From Thauera humireducens (GTDB taxonomy: Bacteria > Pseudomonadota > Gammaproteobacteria > Burkholderiales > Rhodocyclaceae), in assembly GCF_001051995.2 (NCBI RefSeq), contig NZ_CP014646.1, positions 2,728,001 through 2,792,000 of the forward strand: a stretch of DNA of 64,000 nt, in the 5' to 3' direction. Each line of letters starts with the position of its first letter. Position 1 is the first letter of the stretch. A model generated the notes under the pieces. That model was not told where the DNA came from and did not search any database. It saw nothing but the letters and a program-made list of their open reading frames with translations. Made by a program: the position numbers and the translations under genes. This document shows, piece by piece, positions 25,983-36,480 of this stretch.

Positions 25983-27119
25983 ATGAGCCAGACCACCCTG
26001 CTGACCCGCGAACCCGTGGTGAACAAGAATCGCGCGATCACCGCCAACCGCCTGATCGCGCATGGTCCCAACGTGGCTGCGGTCGTCGAGACGCTGAACG
26101 CGCTCGGCGACGTCTGGCCGACCCACCATCCGGTGTTCGTGAGCCTGGGCCGCCTGGTACCGACGCTGGAGCTGATGGACTGGAAGATCCCGGACAACAC
26201 GACGATCGAGATCCCGGCCCAGACCCTGGCCCACCCGCAGACCCAGGCGCTGATGCCCCGGCTGCGCGACAGCGGGGTGCCGATGAACCTGACCTGGTTT
26301 GCCGCCGGCACCGCCCTGCCGCCCGACATCGACTGGCGCTTCGCGATCCTCGACGTGCGTCGCGGCATGGCGCCCGCGGGTGCGCCCGGCCTGAAGCTGG
26401 CCTGGGGCCTGCCCGATGTCAATGCCTTCCGCCAGGCGGTGGGCGCGGGCTTCGACGGCGCCTCGGGCTGGTTCTTCCTGCACGGCAACCCGCCAGCCAA
26501 GGAACTGTCGCCCGGCCACGCGCAGATCGTCCGCCTGCTCAACCTGGTGCGCAACAACGCCGAGATCCGCGACATCGAGAACGTGCTCAAGCAGGACGTG
26601 GCGCTGTCGTACAAGCTGCTGCGCTACATCAACTCGGCCGGCTTCGGCCTGATGTGCGAGATCCAGTCCTTCCGCCACGCGGTCAGCATCCTCGGCTACA
26701 ACGCGCTCAACAAGTGGCTGTCGCTGCTGCTGGTGACGGCCAGCCGCGACCCGAGCGCGCCATCGATGATGCAGACCGCGATCGCCCGCGGCCGCTTCAT
26801 GGAAGAGGTCGGCACCAGCTACTTCGATGCCTCGGAACGCGACAACCTGTTCATCACCGGCGCCTTCTCGCTGCTGCACCTGCTGCTCGGCACCTCGATG
26901 CAGGCCGTGCTCGACGAGATGAACCTGCCCGCCAGCGTGACCGATGCGCTGGTGCATGGCGAAGGCGAGTTCGCCCCCTTCCTGCGCCTGGCGCAGCACT
27001 GCGAGGCCTTCGACGGCGCCGGCTTGAACAAGGCGGCCGAAGCGCTGCACCTGCCCTTCGATCGCATCAACCGCGCCCTGCTGACGGGGCTCGCCTTCGC
27101 CGACAGCCTGCAGGCGTGA
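25983..27119 (+). CDS. HDOD-domain signalling protein with degenerate EAL-like N-terminus
   Basis: A 378-residue cytoplasmic protein. The C-terminal half (about 180-375) is an HDOD domain (IVRLLNLVRNNAEIRDIENV, then SYKLLRYINSAGF and SILGYNALNKWL), a hydrolase-like fold lacking the HD catalytic residues. The N-terminal part resembles the degenerate EAL part of YuxH-type proteins, without catalytic EAL residues. Such proteins bind nucleotides or act as scaffolds in signalling. First of three signalling genes on this strand. Confidence 0.85.
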   Translation: MSQTTLLTREPVVNKNRAITANRLIAHGPNVAAVVETLNALGDVWPTHHPVFVSLGRLVPTLELMDWKIPDNTTIEIPAQTLAHPQTQALMPRLRDSGVPMNLTWFAAGTALPPDIDWRFAILDVRRGMAPAGAPGLKLAWGLPDVNAFRQAVGAGFDGASGWFFLHGNPPAKELSPGHAQIVRLLNLVRNNAEIRDIENVLKQDVALSYKLLRYINSAGFGLMCEIQSFRHAVSILGYNALNKWLSLLLVTASRDPSAPSMMQTAIARGRFMEEVGTSYFDASERDNLFITGAFSLLHLLLGTSMQAVLDEMNLPASVTDALVHGEGEFAPFLRLAQHCEAFDGAGLNKAAEALHLPFDRINRALLTGLAFADSLQA

Positions 27120-27215
27120 TGTCCGGCGCGGCGTCCACCGCAAACTGCATCACGCCACGCGCGCGCCCGGCCGTCTAGAATCGGTCATCCAGTACGACTA
27201 GCGGCCGTCGCCCTC

Positions 27216-29192
27216 ATGCATCCTGCCGTCCCCAGCCACTTCGAGCTTCAGCCACGCGCAGACGGCGCCGCGACGATCCTGCGCCTGCTGTCGGCCAGTT
27301 CGCCGAACTGGCCCGAGGTCGCGCTGGTGGTCGCGCGCGATCCGGCACTGAGCCTGGCGCTGCTGGTCGCGCAGCCACTGGCCGAGGGCGAACTGGCGGA
27401 CGGACTCAACACCGTGTTGCGTCGCCGCCTCGAACGCATCGGCAGCGACCTGCTCCGCGCCTGGCTGCTGGGACTCGGCAGCCGCGCCAGTGCAATCGGC
27501 GCCGCGCCCGACCACGCGCTGCTGCGGGCCGAATGCGCGCTCCACCTGGCGATGGAAACCGGCTACGCCCGGCCCGACGAGGCCTATCTTGCCGGCCTGT
27601 GGCGCGGATTCGGCACCGGCGCACGCGGCCGAAGCGGCACCTCGGCTGACAGGCGAACGACGCGCCCCCTGGCAGATCTCGTGCGTGACTGCGGCTTGCC
27701 CGCCAGCCTTGGCGATGCGCTCGAGCTGGGCACGGCCATGGAAGAGCAACTACTGGGCGCGCATCCGCTGCTGCGCCTGAGCGTTGCCGCGGAACGCCTC
27801 GCCGACGACGACTGGCAGGCGCGACTCGGCGAGATTGCGCGTTTGTGCGGACTGGCCGAACCGACGCTGACCAGCCTGCGCACCGACATCGGCTACATCG
27901 TATCCGGCCATGCGGCCTACCCGCCGCCCGCCACGGGCAGCACGGCGCTCGAGGCCCGGCCGCCGGCCAGCCTCGCCGACGATCCCTATCGCAGCGCCGG
28001 CATGCTGGGCCTGCTGACCGCCGCCTTCGTCGACCTCGAGCGTGAGGAGATCGAGGATCGGCTGGCCATCGCCTGCCCCCTGTTCGGCCTGCCTGCGGCG
28101 CCGGTGCTGCTGTCGGCAGATGGCGCCGGGCGGCTGGCGCCGATGCTGCGCATGCCGCCCGGCTCACCCACCGGATTGATCGAGGAACTGCACCTGCGCC
28201 TGGACGACGAAACAAGCGTCATCGCGCTGTGCGCACGCAGCGAACAGGTCACCGTGTTCGCGCCACAGGGCGGGCGCCCCGGCCGCAGCCTGGCCGACTG
28301 GCAGGTCGCCCGCTGGCTGGGCGGGCGCGGTTTCTGCTGCCTGCCGCTGACCGCCAATGGCCATCCTTCGGTCGCGCTCATCGCCATCGAGCAGGACGAC
28401 GAGCTGAGCAGCGAACTGCAGTGGCGCTACGCGGCCCTGCTGGGGGCGGCCGTCCGCGCCCTGCGCGCTGCCCTGCGCCAGCAGCACGCGCTCGCCGATC
28501 GCGAGGCGATGCTCCAGCAACGCTTCCGCGAGCATGTGCGCAAGATCGCCCACGAAGCCACCAACCCGCTGACGGTGCTCAAGAGCCGCCTCGAGATGCT
28601 CGGACTCGAACGTCCGCAGGACGCGCCGCTGCAAAACGAGATGGTGCTGCTCAACACCGAGCTCGACCGCATCGACAACCTGCTGCGCAGCGCCGGCGAC
28701 CTGCCGGTCGAGGCCGTCGAGCCTGCCCGCTGCCGCGTGCCCGAGCTGCTGCTGGACCTGCGCTCGATCTACGGCGACGCGCTCTTCAACCAGCACGGCA
28801 TCCAGCTCGAACTGCGCGCCGCAAAAGGCGTGCCGATCGCCGCCATTCCGCCATCGGCGCTGAAGCAGGTGCTGCTCAACCTGTTCCGCAACGCCTCCGA
28901 AGCGCTGCTGCCCGGCCAGCGCCTGGTGGTGTCGGTGTCGTCGCAGGTCTCGGTCGACGGCAGATCCTGCGTCGAGATCCGCCTTGTGGACAACGGTCCC
29001 GGCCTGCCCGCCGACCGCATGGCTGACCTCTTCTCGCCCCGCCCGAGCAGCAAGGGCGGCGGACACCAGGGCGTGGGCCTGTCGATCGTGCGCGAAATCC
29101 TGTCGCGGTGGAACGCGACCATCCTGTGCCGCAGCCAGCCGGGCAGCGGCACCAGTTTCCAGGTTTTCCTGCCGCTGGAACATTCCCTCTGA
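27216..29192 (+). CDS. HDOD-histidine kinase hybrid
   Basis: A 658-residue soluble protein with no membrane helix. Residues about 1-250 resemble an HDOD domain, about 250-430 a GAF-like sensor, then a HisKA-type segment with His446 (RKIAHEATNPLTVLKSRLEM) and a HATPase (LKQVLLNLFRNASEAL, LVDNGPGLP, GVGLSIVREIL). In place of the usual periplasmic sensor it has the HDOD fold. The receiver-GGDEF-EAL gene follows after 52 bases and is the likely phosphorelay partner. Confidence 0.82.
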   Translation: MHPAVPSHFELQPRADGAATILRLLSASSPNWPEVALVVARDPALSLALLVAQPLAEGELADGLNTVLRRRLERIGSDLLRAWLLGLGSRASAIGAAPDHALLRAECALHLAMETGYARPDEAYLAGLWRGFGTGARGRSGTSADRRTTRPLADLVRDCGLPASLGDALELGTAMEEQLLGAHPLLRLSVAAERLADDDWQARLGEIARLCGLAEPTLTSLRTDIGYIVSGHAAYPPPATGSTALEARPPASLADDPYRSAGMLGLLTAAFVDLEREEIEDRLAIACPLFGLPAAPVLLSADGAGRLAPMLRMPPGSPTGLIEELHLRLDDETSVIALCARSEQVTVFAPQGGRPGRSLADWQVARWLGGRGFCCLPLTANGHPSVALIAIEQDDELSSELQWRYAALLGAAVRALRAALRQQHALADREAMLQQRFREHVRKIAHEATNPLTVLKSRLEMLGLERPQDAPLQNEMVLLNTELDRIDNLLRSAGDLPVEAVEPARCRVPELLLDLRSIYGDALFNQHGIQLELRAAKGVPIAAIPPSALKQVLLNLFRNASEALLPGQRLVVSVSSQVSVDGRSCVEIRLVDNGPGLPADRMADLFSPRPSSKGGGHQGVGLSIVREILSRWNATILCRSQPGSGTSFQVFLPLEHSL

Positions 29193-29244
29193 GTGTTGCA
29201 TCATGCTCGTTGCGAATAATCCTCCTGACGAGCGCTGACGCCAC

Positions 29245-31413
29245 ATGTCGATTCCGGGCGATCAACCCTTCCGGCCCCCGCGAGACGCAGGCGCCAGCGA
29301 AGCCGTGTTCCGCATCCTGATCGTCGATGACGATCCGGCGCTGCGGCGTACTTTCCCGCACGTCCTGGCTCATGCCGGTCGCACGTTCGACGAGACCGGC
29401 AGCATCGCCGAGGCCATCTCGCAGCTCGAGCACCAGCACTACGACCTCGTGCTTCTCGATTACCGGCTGCCGGACGCCACCGGCCTGGCGCTGCTCGACT
29501 GGCTGGTCGAACACCGCCGCGACGAGGCCGTGATCATCATCAGCGGCGAGGACGCCATCGACGCCGCCATCGGCGCACTGCGCCGCGGCGCCGACGACTA
29601 CGTGCGCAAGCCCTACCATGTCGCCCAGCTTCAGCGTGCTGTCGACAGTGCCCTGCACAAGGCCGCGCTCGAGAAGGCCAACCGCGCCATGAGCCAGCGC
29701 CTGAAGGCCTCGGAACGCCTGCACCGCTACCTGGTGGAAAGTTCGCCCGACCTGATCTTCACGCTCGATGCCGAAGGCCGCTTCAGTTACATCAACCCAC
29801 GCGTGAAAGCCCTGCTCGGCTACGAGCGCAACAGCCTCATGCGGCGTCCCTTCACCACACTGGTGATGCCGGAGGATGTCGAGCGCATCTGCACCCTGCT
29901 GGCACAGCCGAGTGCCCTGCCCGGCGAGAGCTTCAACGTCGAACTGCGGCTGCGCCGCAATCGCGGCGCAGCCCACGAGGACGACAGCGTGACCGTCTCG
30001 CTTACCGGCATCCCGATGCAGGCGCAGGGCGCCGATCCACGCAAGGCAGGTCTCTATGGCGTGGCGCGCGACATCTCCGAGCGCAAGCGTGCCGAGGAGA
30101 TCATCTCGTTCCAGGCCTATCACGACCAGCTCACGCACCTGCCCAACCGCGTGCTGTTCAAGGACCGGCTCGAACTCGCCATCGCCCAGGCCCAACGCCG
30201 CACCGGGGCGCTGGCCGTGATGTTCGTCGACATCGACCGCTTCAAGCTCGTCAACGACACCTACGGCCACGCCGAAGGCGACACCCTGTTGCGCGCCATC
30301 GCCGCGAGGCTGTCTGCCACGCTGCGACGCGGCGACACGCTGGCGCGACTCGGGGGCGATGAATTCACCGTACTGCTGCCCGACATCAACACGCCGGAAG
30401 ACGCCGAAGTCATCGCCGCCAAGATCCTCGACGCCCTGGCTGCGCCGATCATGCTGAGCCAGGGTGAGTACCGCGCCACGGTCAGCGTCGGCATCTCGCT
30501 GTTCCCGCGCGACGGCGCCACCGCCGAGGATCTGACACGGCATGCCGATATCGCGATGTATCAGGTCAAGCGCTCGGGCAAGAACGCGTTCCGCTTCTTC
30601 GACCCGGCACTGAACACGCATCACCGCGAACGCATCACGCTCGAGAACGACCTCCGCGACGCCCTCGGCCGCGCCGAATTCGAACTGCACTACCAGCCCC
30701 AGGTCAGCCTCGCCCAGCGCCGGATCGTCGGCCTCGAGGCCCTGCTGCGCTGGAACCACCCGGTGCTCGGCAGCCTCGGGCCGGCCGGTTTCATCCAGGT
30801 GGCCGAGGAACTCGGCCTGATCGGCGAGATCAGCACATGGGTGCTGGAGCAGGCCTGCGCACAGCTGGCGCAGTGGCGCCACGAAGGCCATGACCAACTG
30901 CGCATGTCGGTGAACCTGTCGCCTTTCGATTTCGACAAGCGCGACATCGTCAGCTCGGTCACCGAATGCCTCGAACGGCACGACCTACCCGCCGGGCAGA
31001 TCGAGCTGGAGATCACCGAAAGCATGATGATGAACGACTCGGCCGGCGTCGCCGCCAAGGTGCGCGCGCTGCGTGCGGCCGGCGTCAGCGTGGCGATCGA
31101 CGACTTCGGCACCGGCTACTCGGCGCTGGCCTACCTGCAGAAATTTCCCGTCAGCACGCTGAAGATCGACCGCAGCTTCGTGCGCGACCTCGAAGGTCCG
31201 ATGACCAACCCGATCATTTCCGCGATCACCGGCATTGCGCGCGGTTTCGATCTCGACATCGTCGCCGAAGGCGTCGAGCAGGCGGAACAGGCCGAGGCGC
31301 TGCAAATGCTGGGCTGCGACATCATGCAGGGCTACTACTTCGCCCGCCCAGCACCCGCCGCCGAGGTGCGTTCGTGGCTGCAGCAACCGTCCATGGTGTT
31401 CCCGCTGCATTGA
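29245..31413 (+). CDS. Response regulator with PAS, GGDEF and EAL domains
   Basis: A 722-residue cyclic-di-GMP enzyme. Receiver domain with phosphoacceptor Asp72 (LLDYRLPD); PAS near 155-285; GGDEF with intact GGDEF at 370-374 and an upstream RXXD product-inhibition site (361-364); EAL domain with EAL at 498-500 (GLEALLRWNHP) plus later motifs ITESMMMND and DDFGTGYSAL. Both activities look catalytically competent. The preceding HDOD-kinase probably controls it. A strong terminator follows. Confidence 0.95.
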   Translation: MSIPGDQPFRPPRDAGASEAVFRILIVDDDPALRRTFPHVLAHAGRTFDETGSIAEAISQLEHQHYDLVLLDYRLPDATGLALLDWLVEHRRDEAVIIISGEDAIDAAIGALRRGADDYVRKPYHVAQLQRAVDSALHKAALEKANRAMSQRLKASERLHRYLVESSPDLIFTLDAEGRFSYINPRVKALLGYERNSLMRRPFTTLVMPEDVERICTLLAQPSALPGESFNVELRLRRNRGAAHEDDSVTVSLTGIPMQAQGADPRKAGLYGVARDISERKRAEEIISFQAYHDQLTHLPNRVLFKDRLELAIAQAQRRTGALAVMFVDIDRFKLVNDTYGHAEGDTLLRAIAARLSATLRRGDTLARLGGDEFTVLLPDINTPEDAEVIAAKILDALAAPIMLSQGEYRATVSVGISLFPRDGATAEDLTRHADIAMYQVKRSGKNAFRFFDPALNTHHRERITLENDLRDALGRAEFELHYQPQVSLAQRRIVGLEALLRWNHPVLGSLGPAGFIQVAEELGLIGEISTWVLEQACAQLAQWRHEGHDQLRMSVNLSPFDFDKRDIVSSVTECLERHDLPAGQIELEITESMMMNDSAGVAAKVRALRAAGVSVAIDDFGTGYSALAYLQKFPVSTLKIDRSFVRDLEGPMTNPIISAITGIARGFDLDIVAEGVEQAEQAEALQMLGCDIMQGYYFARPAPAAEVRSWLQQPSMVFPLH

Positions 31414-31441
31414 GTCGGGTCCGAACGGCTCGACATACAAA

Positions 31442-31466
31442 AAAGGCCGACACTGTGTCGGCCTTT
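31442..31466. terminator. Bidirectional intrinsic terminator
   Basis: A perfect 12-bp stem: AAAGGCCGACAC (31442-31453), single T, GTGTCGGCCTTT (31455-31466). A-rich on one side and T-rich on the other, it can end both the GGDEF-EAL gene and the convergent cytochrome gene. Confidence 0.92.
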
Positions 31467-31503
31467 CTGTTTCGGGCCCGTCATGCGGGCCCGGTGCGCG
31501 AAA

Positions 31504-31812
31504 TCACTTCTGCGCCAGGATCCACTCGACCAGCGTCTTGGCGTCGGCGTCGTTGACCTGCGGGTTGGGAGGCATCGGGATCTGGCCCCAGGCGCCAACG
31601 CCACCCTTCTGCACCTTGGTCGCCAGCTTGGCGACGGCGTCGGCCTGGCCGGCGTACTTGGCAGCGACGTCCTTGTAGGCCGGGCCGACCAGCTTCTTGT
31701 CCACCGCGTGACAGGCCATGCAGTTCTTGGCCTTGGCGAGGTCCGCACTGGCGAAAGCCGGAGCGCTCGAGAGAAGACCCGCGGCAACCGCGGCTGCGAC
31801 GAACAGTTTCAT
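31504..31812 (-). CDS. Periplasmic monohaem cytochrome c (class I, c-551/c8 type)
   Basis: A 102-residue precursor: signal peptide to about residue 21 (APAFA), then CMACH at 31-35 and the Met ligand in IPMPPNP (Met80), the layout of small cytochromes c-551 that serve as electron donors to nitrite reductase or cbb3 oxidase. ATG 31812 has GAGGAAAGGA upstream. Single gene between terminator and palindrome. Confidence 0.95.
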   Translation of the reverse strand: MKLFVAAAVAAGLLSSAPAFASADLAKAKNCMACHAVDKKLVGPAYKDVAAKYAGQADAVAKLATKVQKGGVGAWGQIPMPPNPQVNDADAKTLVEWILAQK

Positions 31813-31909
31813 ATTCCTTTCCTCGTTGATGTGATGGCCCGCTTGAGGCAGGTCCGATGGTAAACCAGAGGCCCGCATTTTCCCACTTGCGAACACGATC
31901 GGAAACACC

Positions 31910-31925
31910 TTTTTCGATCGAAAAA
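31910..31925. promoter_or_regulatory. 16-base palindrome upstream of the cytochrome c gene
   Basis: TTTTTCGATCGAAAAA, perfectly symmetric, about 98 bases before the cytochrome start and 48 bases after the queF stop. Flanking CACC and GGTG extend the pairing with one bulge. It may be an operator or a terminator for queF. Confidence 0.45.
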
Positions 31926-31972
31926 TGGTGAAAAAAGTCATGGGCTTAACACAAGTCAAAAACGCGCGTCGA

Positions 31973-32818
31973 TCACTGCCGGATCTCCATGCGCTCGTCC
32001 GCCAGCAGCCCCGGACGGCTCGCCCGGAAGGGGTTGATGTCGAGTCCGCCGCGCCGGGTGTAGCGCGCCCACACCGCAAGCTCACGCGGCCGGCAGCGCG
32101 CAAGCACGTCGCAGAACACACGCTCGACGCATTGCTCATGGAACTCGTTGTGCTCGCGGAAGGACACGATGTAGCGCAGCAGGCCCTCACGCGCGATGGC
32201 AGGCCCGGAGTAGCGCACCACCAGCATGCCCCAGTCGGGCTGGCCGGTAACCAGGCAGTTGGACTTGAGCAGGTGCGAATACAGCGTCTCGCTGACCTCC
32301 GTCCCTCCCGCTGTCAGCAGTTCGGGCGCGGGCTGGTAGGTATCGATGGCGATGTCGAGCGTGTCGAGGCAGACGCCGTCCGGGTAGCCGAAGGCACGCT
32401 GCGGGCGCAGGGCGAGCGGCTCGACCTCGACCCCCACCTCGGCACCTGCCGCTGCCGACAGGTCGCGCGCGATCGTCGCCTGCACTTCGGCCGCATCGGC
32501 GCAACGCTGCTGGTTGAAGGCGTTCAGGTAGAGCTTCAGCGACTTCGACTCGATCAGCCGCGGCGAGGACGCCGGCACCCGGAAGCGCGCCAGCGCCACG
32601 ACCGGCTTGCCGCGCGGATCGAGCCAGGAGAGCTCGTAGGCGTTCCACAGGTCCTCGCCGACGAAGGGCAACGCCTCGGGTTTCAGGCCCAACTCGTCGC
32701 GCTTGAGCTGGCGCTCGATCGGGAACAGCAGTTCGGGCGCGTAGGTGTCGCGGTAGGCGACCGGCTTGCCGAGCGGGGAGGTTTCGGCGCCGTGCAGGCG
32801 CGGGGTGTCGGTGCTCAT
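31973..32818 (-). CDS. queF: NADPH-dependent 7-cyano-7-deazaguanine reductase
   Basis: A 281-residue QueF of the long, two-domain type (E. coli QueF is 282). It reduces preQ0 to preQ1 in queuosine synthesis. The QueF motif is [14 protein letters not shown] (90-103), the catalytic Cys188 is in [15 protein letters not shown] and Asp195 follows. Its ATG overlaps the cobQ stop (ATGA), an unusual pairing of queuosine and cobalamin genes. Confidence 0.96.
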   Translation of the reverse strand: MSTDTPRLHGAETSPLGKPVAYRDTYAPELLFPIERQLKRDELGLKPEALPFVGEDLWNAYELSWLDPRGKPVVALARFRVPASSPRLIESKSLKLYLNAFNQQRCADAAEVQATIARDLSAAAGAEVGVEVEPLALRPQRAFGYPDGVCLDTLDIAIDTYQPAPELLTAGGTEVSETLYSHLLKSNCLVTGQPDWGMLVVRYSGPAIAREGLLRYIVSFREHNEFHEQCVERVFCDVLARCRPRELAVWARYTRRGGLDINPFRASRPGLLADERMEIRQ

Positions 32819-34317
32819 CGGGACGATTTCGCGGGCAGGAGGTTGTCGAACAGAGCGTCGAGATCGCAATAGGTTTCAACCGCGTCGGCCAGGCGGTCGA
32901 GATCGGCCTCGCGGCGGGCAGCGAGATCGACCCGGTGGGCGTTCTTCAGCCCGGCCCAGTCCAGCAGGGCAGCCAGCGCGTCGGGCGAATCGAACAGACC
33001 ATGCAGGTAGGTGCCGAGGATCTGGCCATCGTCGGACACGGCGCCGTCAGCCCGCAGGCCCTCGCCCGACGCCAGCCACAGCGCCGGGCGCTGCAGCGCC
33101 GCGCCGCGCGACACGCCCATGTGGATCTCGTAGCCGGCCACGACCGCAGCTTCGCCGCCGAGCGCAGCATCGAGATGGCCGGTCGCATTGACGAGCTGTT
33201 TCTCGGCCTCGAGCACCGTCTCCATGTCGAGCCAGCCGAGGCCGCCACGCGCGCCCGGCGCGCCCTCGAGTCCGAGCGGGTCGGCCAGGCTGCGGCCGAG
33301 CATCTGGAAGCCGCCGCAGATGCCGACGAGCTTGCCGCCGTAGCGCAGGTGGCGGCGGATCGCCGCCTCCCAGCCCTGCGCGCGCAGCCAGGCCAGATCC
33401 GCCTGCACGCTCTTCGAGCCCGGCAGCACGATCAGGTCGGCTGGCGGAATCGGCTGGCCCGGCCCGACCCAGCGGAAATCGACCTGCGGATGCAGGCGCA
33501 GCGCATCGAGGTCGGTATGGTTGGAGACGCGCGGGTACACCGGCGCCACCACGCGCAGCGCGCCCTCGCCCGCCTTCACGTCGGCCGCGCCGTCGGCCAG
33601 CGCGTCCTCGGCATCCAGGAACAGGCCGTGCAGGTAGGGCAGCACGCCGAACACCTTGCGCCCGGTGCGCGCCTCCAGCCAGTCTAGGCCCGACTGCAGC
33701 AGACCGATGTCGCCGCGGAAGCGGTTGATGACGAAGCCCTTCACCCGCACCTGCTCGGAGGGTGACAGCAACTCGAGCGTGCCGACCAGATGGGCGAACA
33801 CGCCGCCGCGGTCGATGTCCGCCACCAGCACCACCGGCACGTCGGCCGCTTCGGCGAAGCCCATGTTGGCGATGTCGCGGTCACGCAGGTTGATCTCGGC
33901 CGGGCTGCCCGCGCCTTCGACCAGTACCGCCTCGTACTGCGCGCACAGGCGATCCCAGCTCTGCATCACCGCCGCCATCGCGGTGGGTTTGTAGGCGTGG
34001 TAGTCGCGTGCCGACAGGCTGGCGATGGCGCGGCCGTGGATAATGACCTGGGCGCCGATGTCGCTCGAGGGCTTGAGCAGCACCGGGTTGAAGTCAGTGT
34101 GGGGCTCGACGCCGGCGGCAAGCGCCTGCAGCGCCTGGGCACGGCCGATCTCGCCGCCATCGACGGTCACGGCCGAGTTCAGCGCCATGTTCTGCGGCTT
34201 GAATGGCGCCACGCGCAAACCTCGGCGGCGCAGCGCACGCGCAAGGCCGGCGACCAGCGTGCTCTTGCCGGCATCGGAGGTGGTGCCCTGCACCATCAGG
34301 GTGATCGGAGGAGACAT
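32815..34317 (-). CDS. cobQ: Adenosylcobyric acid synthase (glutamine-hydrolysing)
   Basis: A 500-residue amidase (CobQ/CbiP) that amidates four carboxylates of adenosylcobyrinate diamide. N-terminal P-loop [14 protein letters not shown], then the dethiobiotin-synthetase-like fold with [10 protein letters not shown]-terminal glutamine amidotransferase-like domain with Cys334 in [10 protein letters not shown] and His in the TYLHGLFDS region. ATG 34317, divergent from cbiB over a 173-base gap. Confidence 0.96.
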   Translation of the reverse strand: MSPPITLMVQGTTSDAGKSTLVAGLARALRRRGLRVAPFKPQNMALNSAVTVDGGEIGRAQALQALAAGVEPHTDFNPVLLKPSSDIGAQVIIHGRAIASLSARDYHAYKPTAMAAVMQSWDRLCAQYEAVLVEGAGSPAEINLRDRDIANMGFAEAADVPVVLVADIDRGGVFAHLVGTLELLSPSEQVRVKGFVINRFRGDIGLLQSGLDWLEARTGRKVFGVLPYLHGLFLDAEDALADGAADVKAGEGALRVVAPVYPRVSNHTDLDALRLHPQVDFRWVGPGQPIPPADLIVLPGSKSVQADLAWLRAQGWEAAIRRHLRYGGKLVGICGGFQMLGRSLADPLGLEGAPGARGGLGWLDMETVLEAEKQLVNATGHLDAALGGEAAVVAGYEIHMGVSRGAALQRPALWLASGEGLRADGAVSDDGQILGTYLHGLFDSPDALAALLDWAGLKNAHRVDLAARREADLDRLADAVETYCDLDALFDNLLPAKSSR

Positions 34318-34490
34318 GGCGTAGAATCCGGGGTCCTCGGTTTGGGGGACGGATTATCGCCGATCGCGCGGCCGTAAGCGCGAACGCTGGAGACAGGCAG
34401 GCGCGCGAACCGGTCCAACGGTGGCACCCCACGCCCGCGCCGCCTTCGCGGCAGTGCAGCATCGCGTTTCGATTTCGACTCCTCCCGTTC

Positions 34491-35435
34491 ATGTCCTTTG
34501 CCCTGATCCTCGTCGCCAAGTTCGCCGCCGGCCTGCTCGCCGACCGCCTGTTCGGCGAGGTGCGCCGCTTCCATCCGCTCGTCGGCTTCGGTCGCTGGGC
34601 GCGCGCCGTCGAAGACGCCGTGCGCCGCATCGTCGGCGAGCACCGCCTCGCCGGCCTGCTGGCGTGGGCGCTCGCGGTGCTGCCGTGGGTGGCGCTGGCG
34701 CTGATCGCGAGGGCAGCGCATCCGCTGGCGCACTGGCCGGTGGATATCGCCCTGCTGTACTTCAGCCTCGGCGGCCGCAGCCTGGCGGAGCACGCCGAGG
34801 CGGTCGCCGCGCCGTTGGCCGCGGGCAATCTCGCAGCGGCGCGGGAACGCGTGGGCTGGATCGTCAGCCGCGACACGCGCGAACTCGATCCTGCGGGTGT
34901 CGCCCGCGCCGGCACCGAATCGGTGCTGGAGAACGGCAACGACGCGGTGTTCGGCGCCCTGTTCTGGTTCCTGCTCGGCGGTGGTGCTGGCGTGCTGCTG
35001 TTCCGGCTGGCGAACACCCTGGACGCGATGTGGGGCTACCGCACGCCGCGCTACCTGCGCTTCGGCTGGGCGGCCGCGCACATCGACGACGTGCTCAACG
35101 CCCTGCCCGCGCGCCTGACCGCGCTGACCTACGCCCTGCTCGGCAACACCCGTCGTGCGCTCGCCTGCTGGCGTGTGCAGGCGCCGGCCTGGGACAGCCC
35201 CAACGCCGGCCCAGTCATGGCGGCTGGCGCCGGCGCCCTCGGCGTGGCACTGGGCGGTGGTGCGATCTACCACGGCCAGTGGGAGGAGCGCCCGCCGCTG
35301 GGCGAAGGCCCAGCACCGGATGCCGGCTCGCTCCGCGCCGCCATCGCGCTGGTGCGTCGCGGCACGCTGCTGTGGCTGGCCGTCGCCACCGGCCTTGCGC
35401 TGATCCTGCACTTCACGGGGCTAGCCCATGCTTGA
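34491..35435 (+). CDS. cbiB: Adenosylcobinamide-phosphate synthase
   Basis: A 314-residue membrane protein (CbiB/CobD) joining aminopropanol phosphate to cobyric acid. Family signatures: [20 protein letters not shown] at the N-terminus, [23 protein letters not shown] in the middle, and [12 protein letters not shown]. Several helices at 60-80, 155-175, 240-260 and the C-terminus. The stop overlaps the next start by eight bases. No ribosome site is obvious before ATG 34491. Confidence 0.95.
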   Translation: MSFALILVAKFAAGLLADRLFGEVRRFHPLVGFGRWARAVEDAVRRIVGEHRLAGLLAWALAVLPWVALALIARAAHPLAHWPVDIALLYFSLGGRSLAEHAEAVAAPLAAGNLAAARERVGWIVSRDTRELDPAGVARAGTESVLENGNDAVFGALFWFLLGGGAGVLLFRLANTLDAMWGYRTPRYLRFGWAAAHIDDVLNALPARLTALTYALLGNTRRALACWRVQAPAWDSPNAGPVMAAGAGALGVALGGGAIYHGQWEERPPLGEGPAPDAGSLRAAIALVRRGTLLWLAVATGLALILHFTGLAHA

Positions 35436-36480
35436 GCACGGCGGCCGCCTGCGTCGCGCGGCGCAACGCTACGGCATTCCACTGGACGACTGGCTCGACC
35501 TGTCGACCGGCATCAATCCGCATGCCTACCCTGCGCCGGCTATCCCGGCGTCGGCCTGGCACCGCCTCCCGGAAGAGGACGACGGTCTGGAGGCCGCCGC
35601 CGGCGCCTATTACGGCAGCACTGCGCTACTGCCCGTCGCCGGCTCGCAACCTGCAATCCAGTGCCTGCCCTCGGTGTTGCCCGGCGCACGTGTCAGTCTG
35701 CTGGCGCCGAGCTATGCGGAGCATGCCCATGCCTGGCGCGAGCGCCGGCCTCGCTTCTTCACCGCCCACATCCACGCGGCGGAAGCTGCGGTGGACCACA
35801 GCGACATCGTCGTGCTGGTGCAGCCCAACAACCCGACCGGCGCCCATTTCGAGCGCGCCCGGCTGCTCGACTGGCACGCCCGGCTCGCTGCCCGCGGTGG
35901 CTGGCTGGTGGTGGACGAAGCCTTCATCGACGACACGCCGGCGGCCAGCCTGGTCCCGCTCGCGGGCGCCGACGGGCTGGTGGTGCTGCGCTCGCTGGGC
36001 AAGTTCTTCGGCCTCGCCGGCGCGCGGGTCGGCTTCGTCTTCGGCCCCGAGGCCGTGCGCACGCGGCTGGAGGAACGGCTGGGTCCATGGACGATCGGCG
36101 GTCCGGCACGGCATGTGGCGCGCGTGGCCCTGAACGACACGGTCTGGCAGGCCGCCATGCGCGAGCGGCTAGCCAGTGAGGGCGAGCGCCTCACGCAGGT
36201 GCTGAGCGCTGCCGGACTCGGTGCTGCCACCGGACCCTCGCTATTCAAATGGGTGCAGCGTGCCGACGCCGCACAGTTGCACGACGCACTGGCGCGGCGC
36301 GGCATCCTCGTCCGCCTGTTCGAGCAGCCCGCTGCGCTGCGCTTCGGCCTGCCAGCGGGCGAAGCCGGCTGGACACGGCTGGAGCAGGCCCTGGCGGAAT
36401 GCCTCGGGGCACCGCGAGACACGGGCTGGCAAGGCGTGCGACACCCGCCCCCGACAACCGCAACGGACTCCACGCAATGA
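35428..36480 (+). CDS. cobD: Threonine-phosphate decarboxylase, CobD/CobC type
   Basis: A 350-residue PLP enzyme of the aminotransferase class I fold that makes aminopropanol phosphate for the CbiB step. [12 protein letters not shown] opens the fold, [14 protein letters not shown] holds the cofactor-contact Asn, DEAFID the Asp, and Lys192 ([15 protein letters not shown]) is the Schiff-base lysine. Overlaps cbiB at the 5' end and the BtuF-like gene at the 3' end, giving a coupled three-gene operon. The symbol follows Salmonella usage (CobC in Pseudomonas). Confidence 0.93.
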   Translation: MLEHGGRLRRAAQRYGIPLDDWLDLSTGINPHAYPAPAIPASAWHRLPEEDDGLEAAAGAYYGSTALLPVAGSQPAIQCLPSVLPGARVSLLAPSYAEHAHAWRERRPRFFTAHIHAAEAAVDHSDIVVLVQPNNPTGAHFERARLLDWHARLAARGGWLVVDEAFIDDTPAASLVPLAGADGLVVLRSLGKFFGLAGARVGFVFGPEAVRTRLEERLGPWTIGGPARHVARVALNDTVWQAAMRERLASEGERLTQVLSAAGLGAATGPSLFKWVQRADAAQLHDALARRGILVRLFEQPAALRFGLPAGEAGWTRLEQALAECLGAPRDTGWQGVRHPPPTTATDSTQ

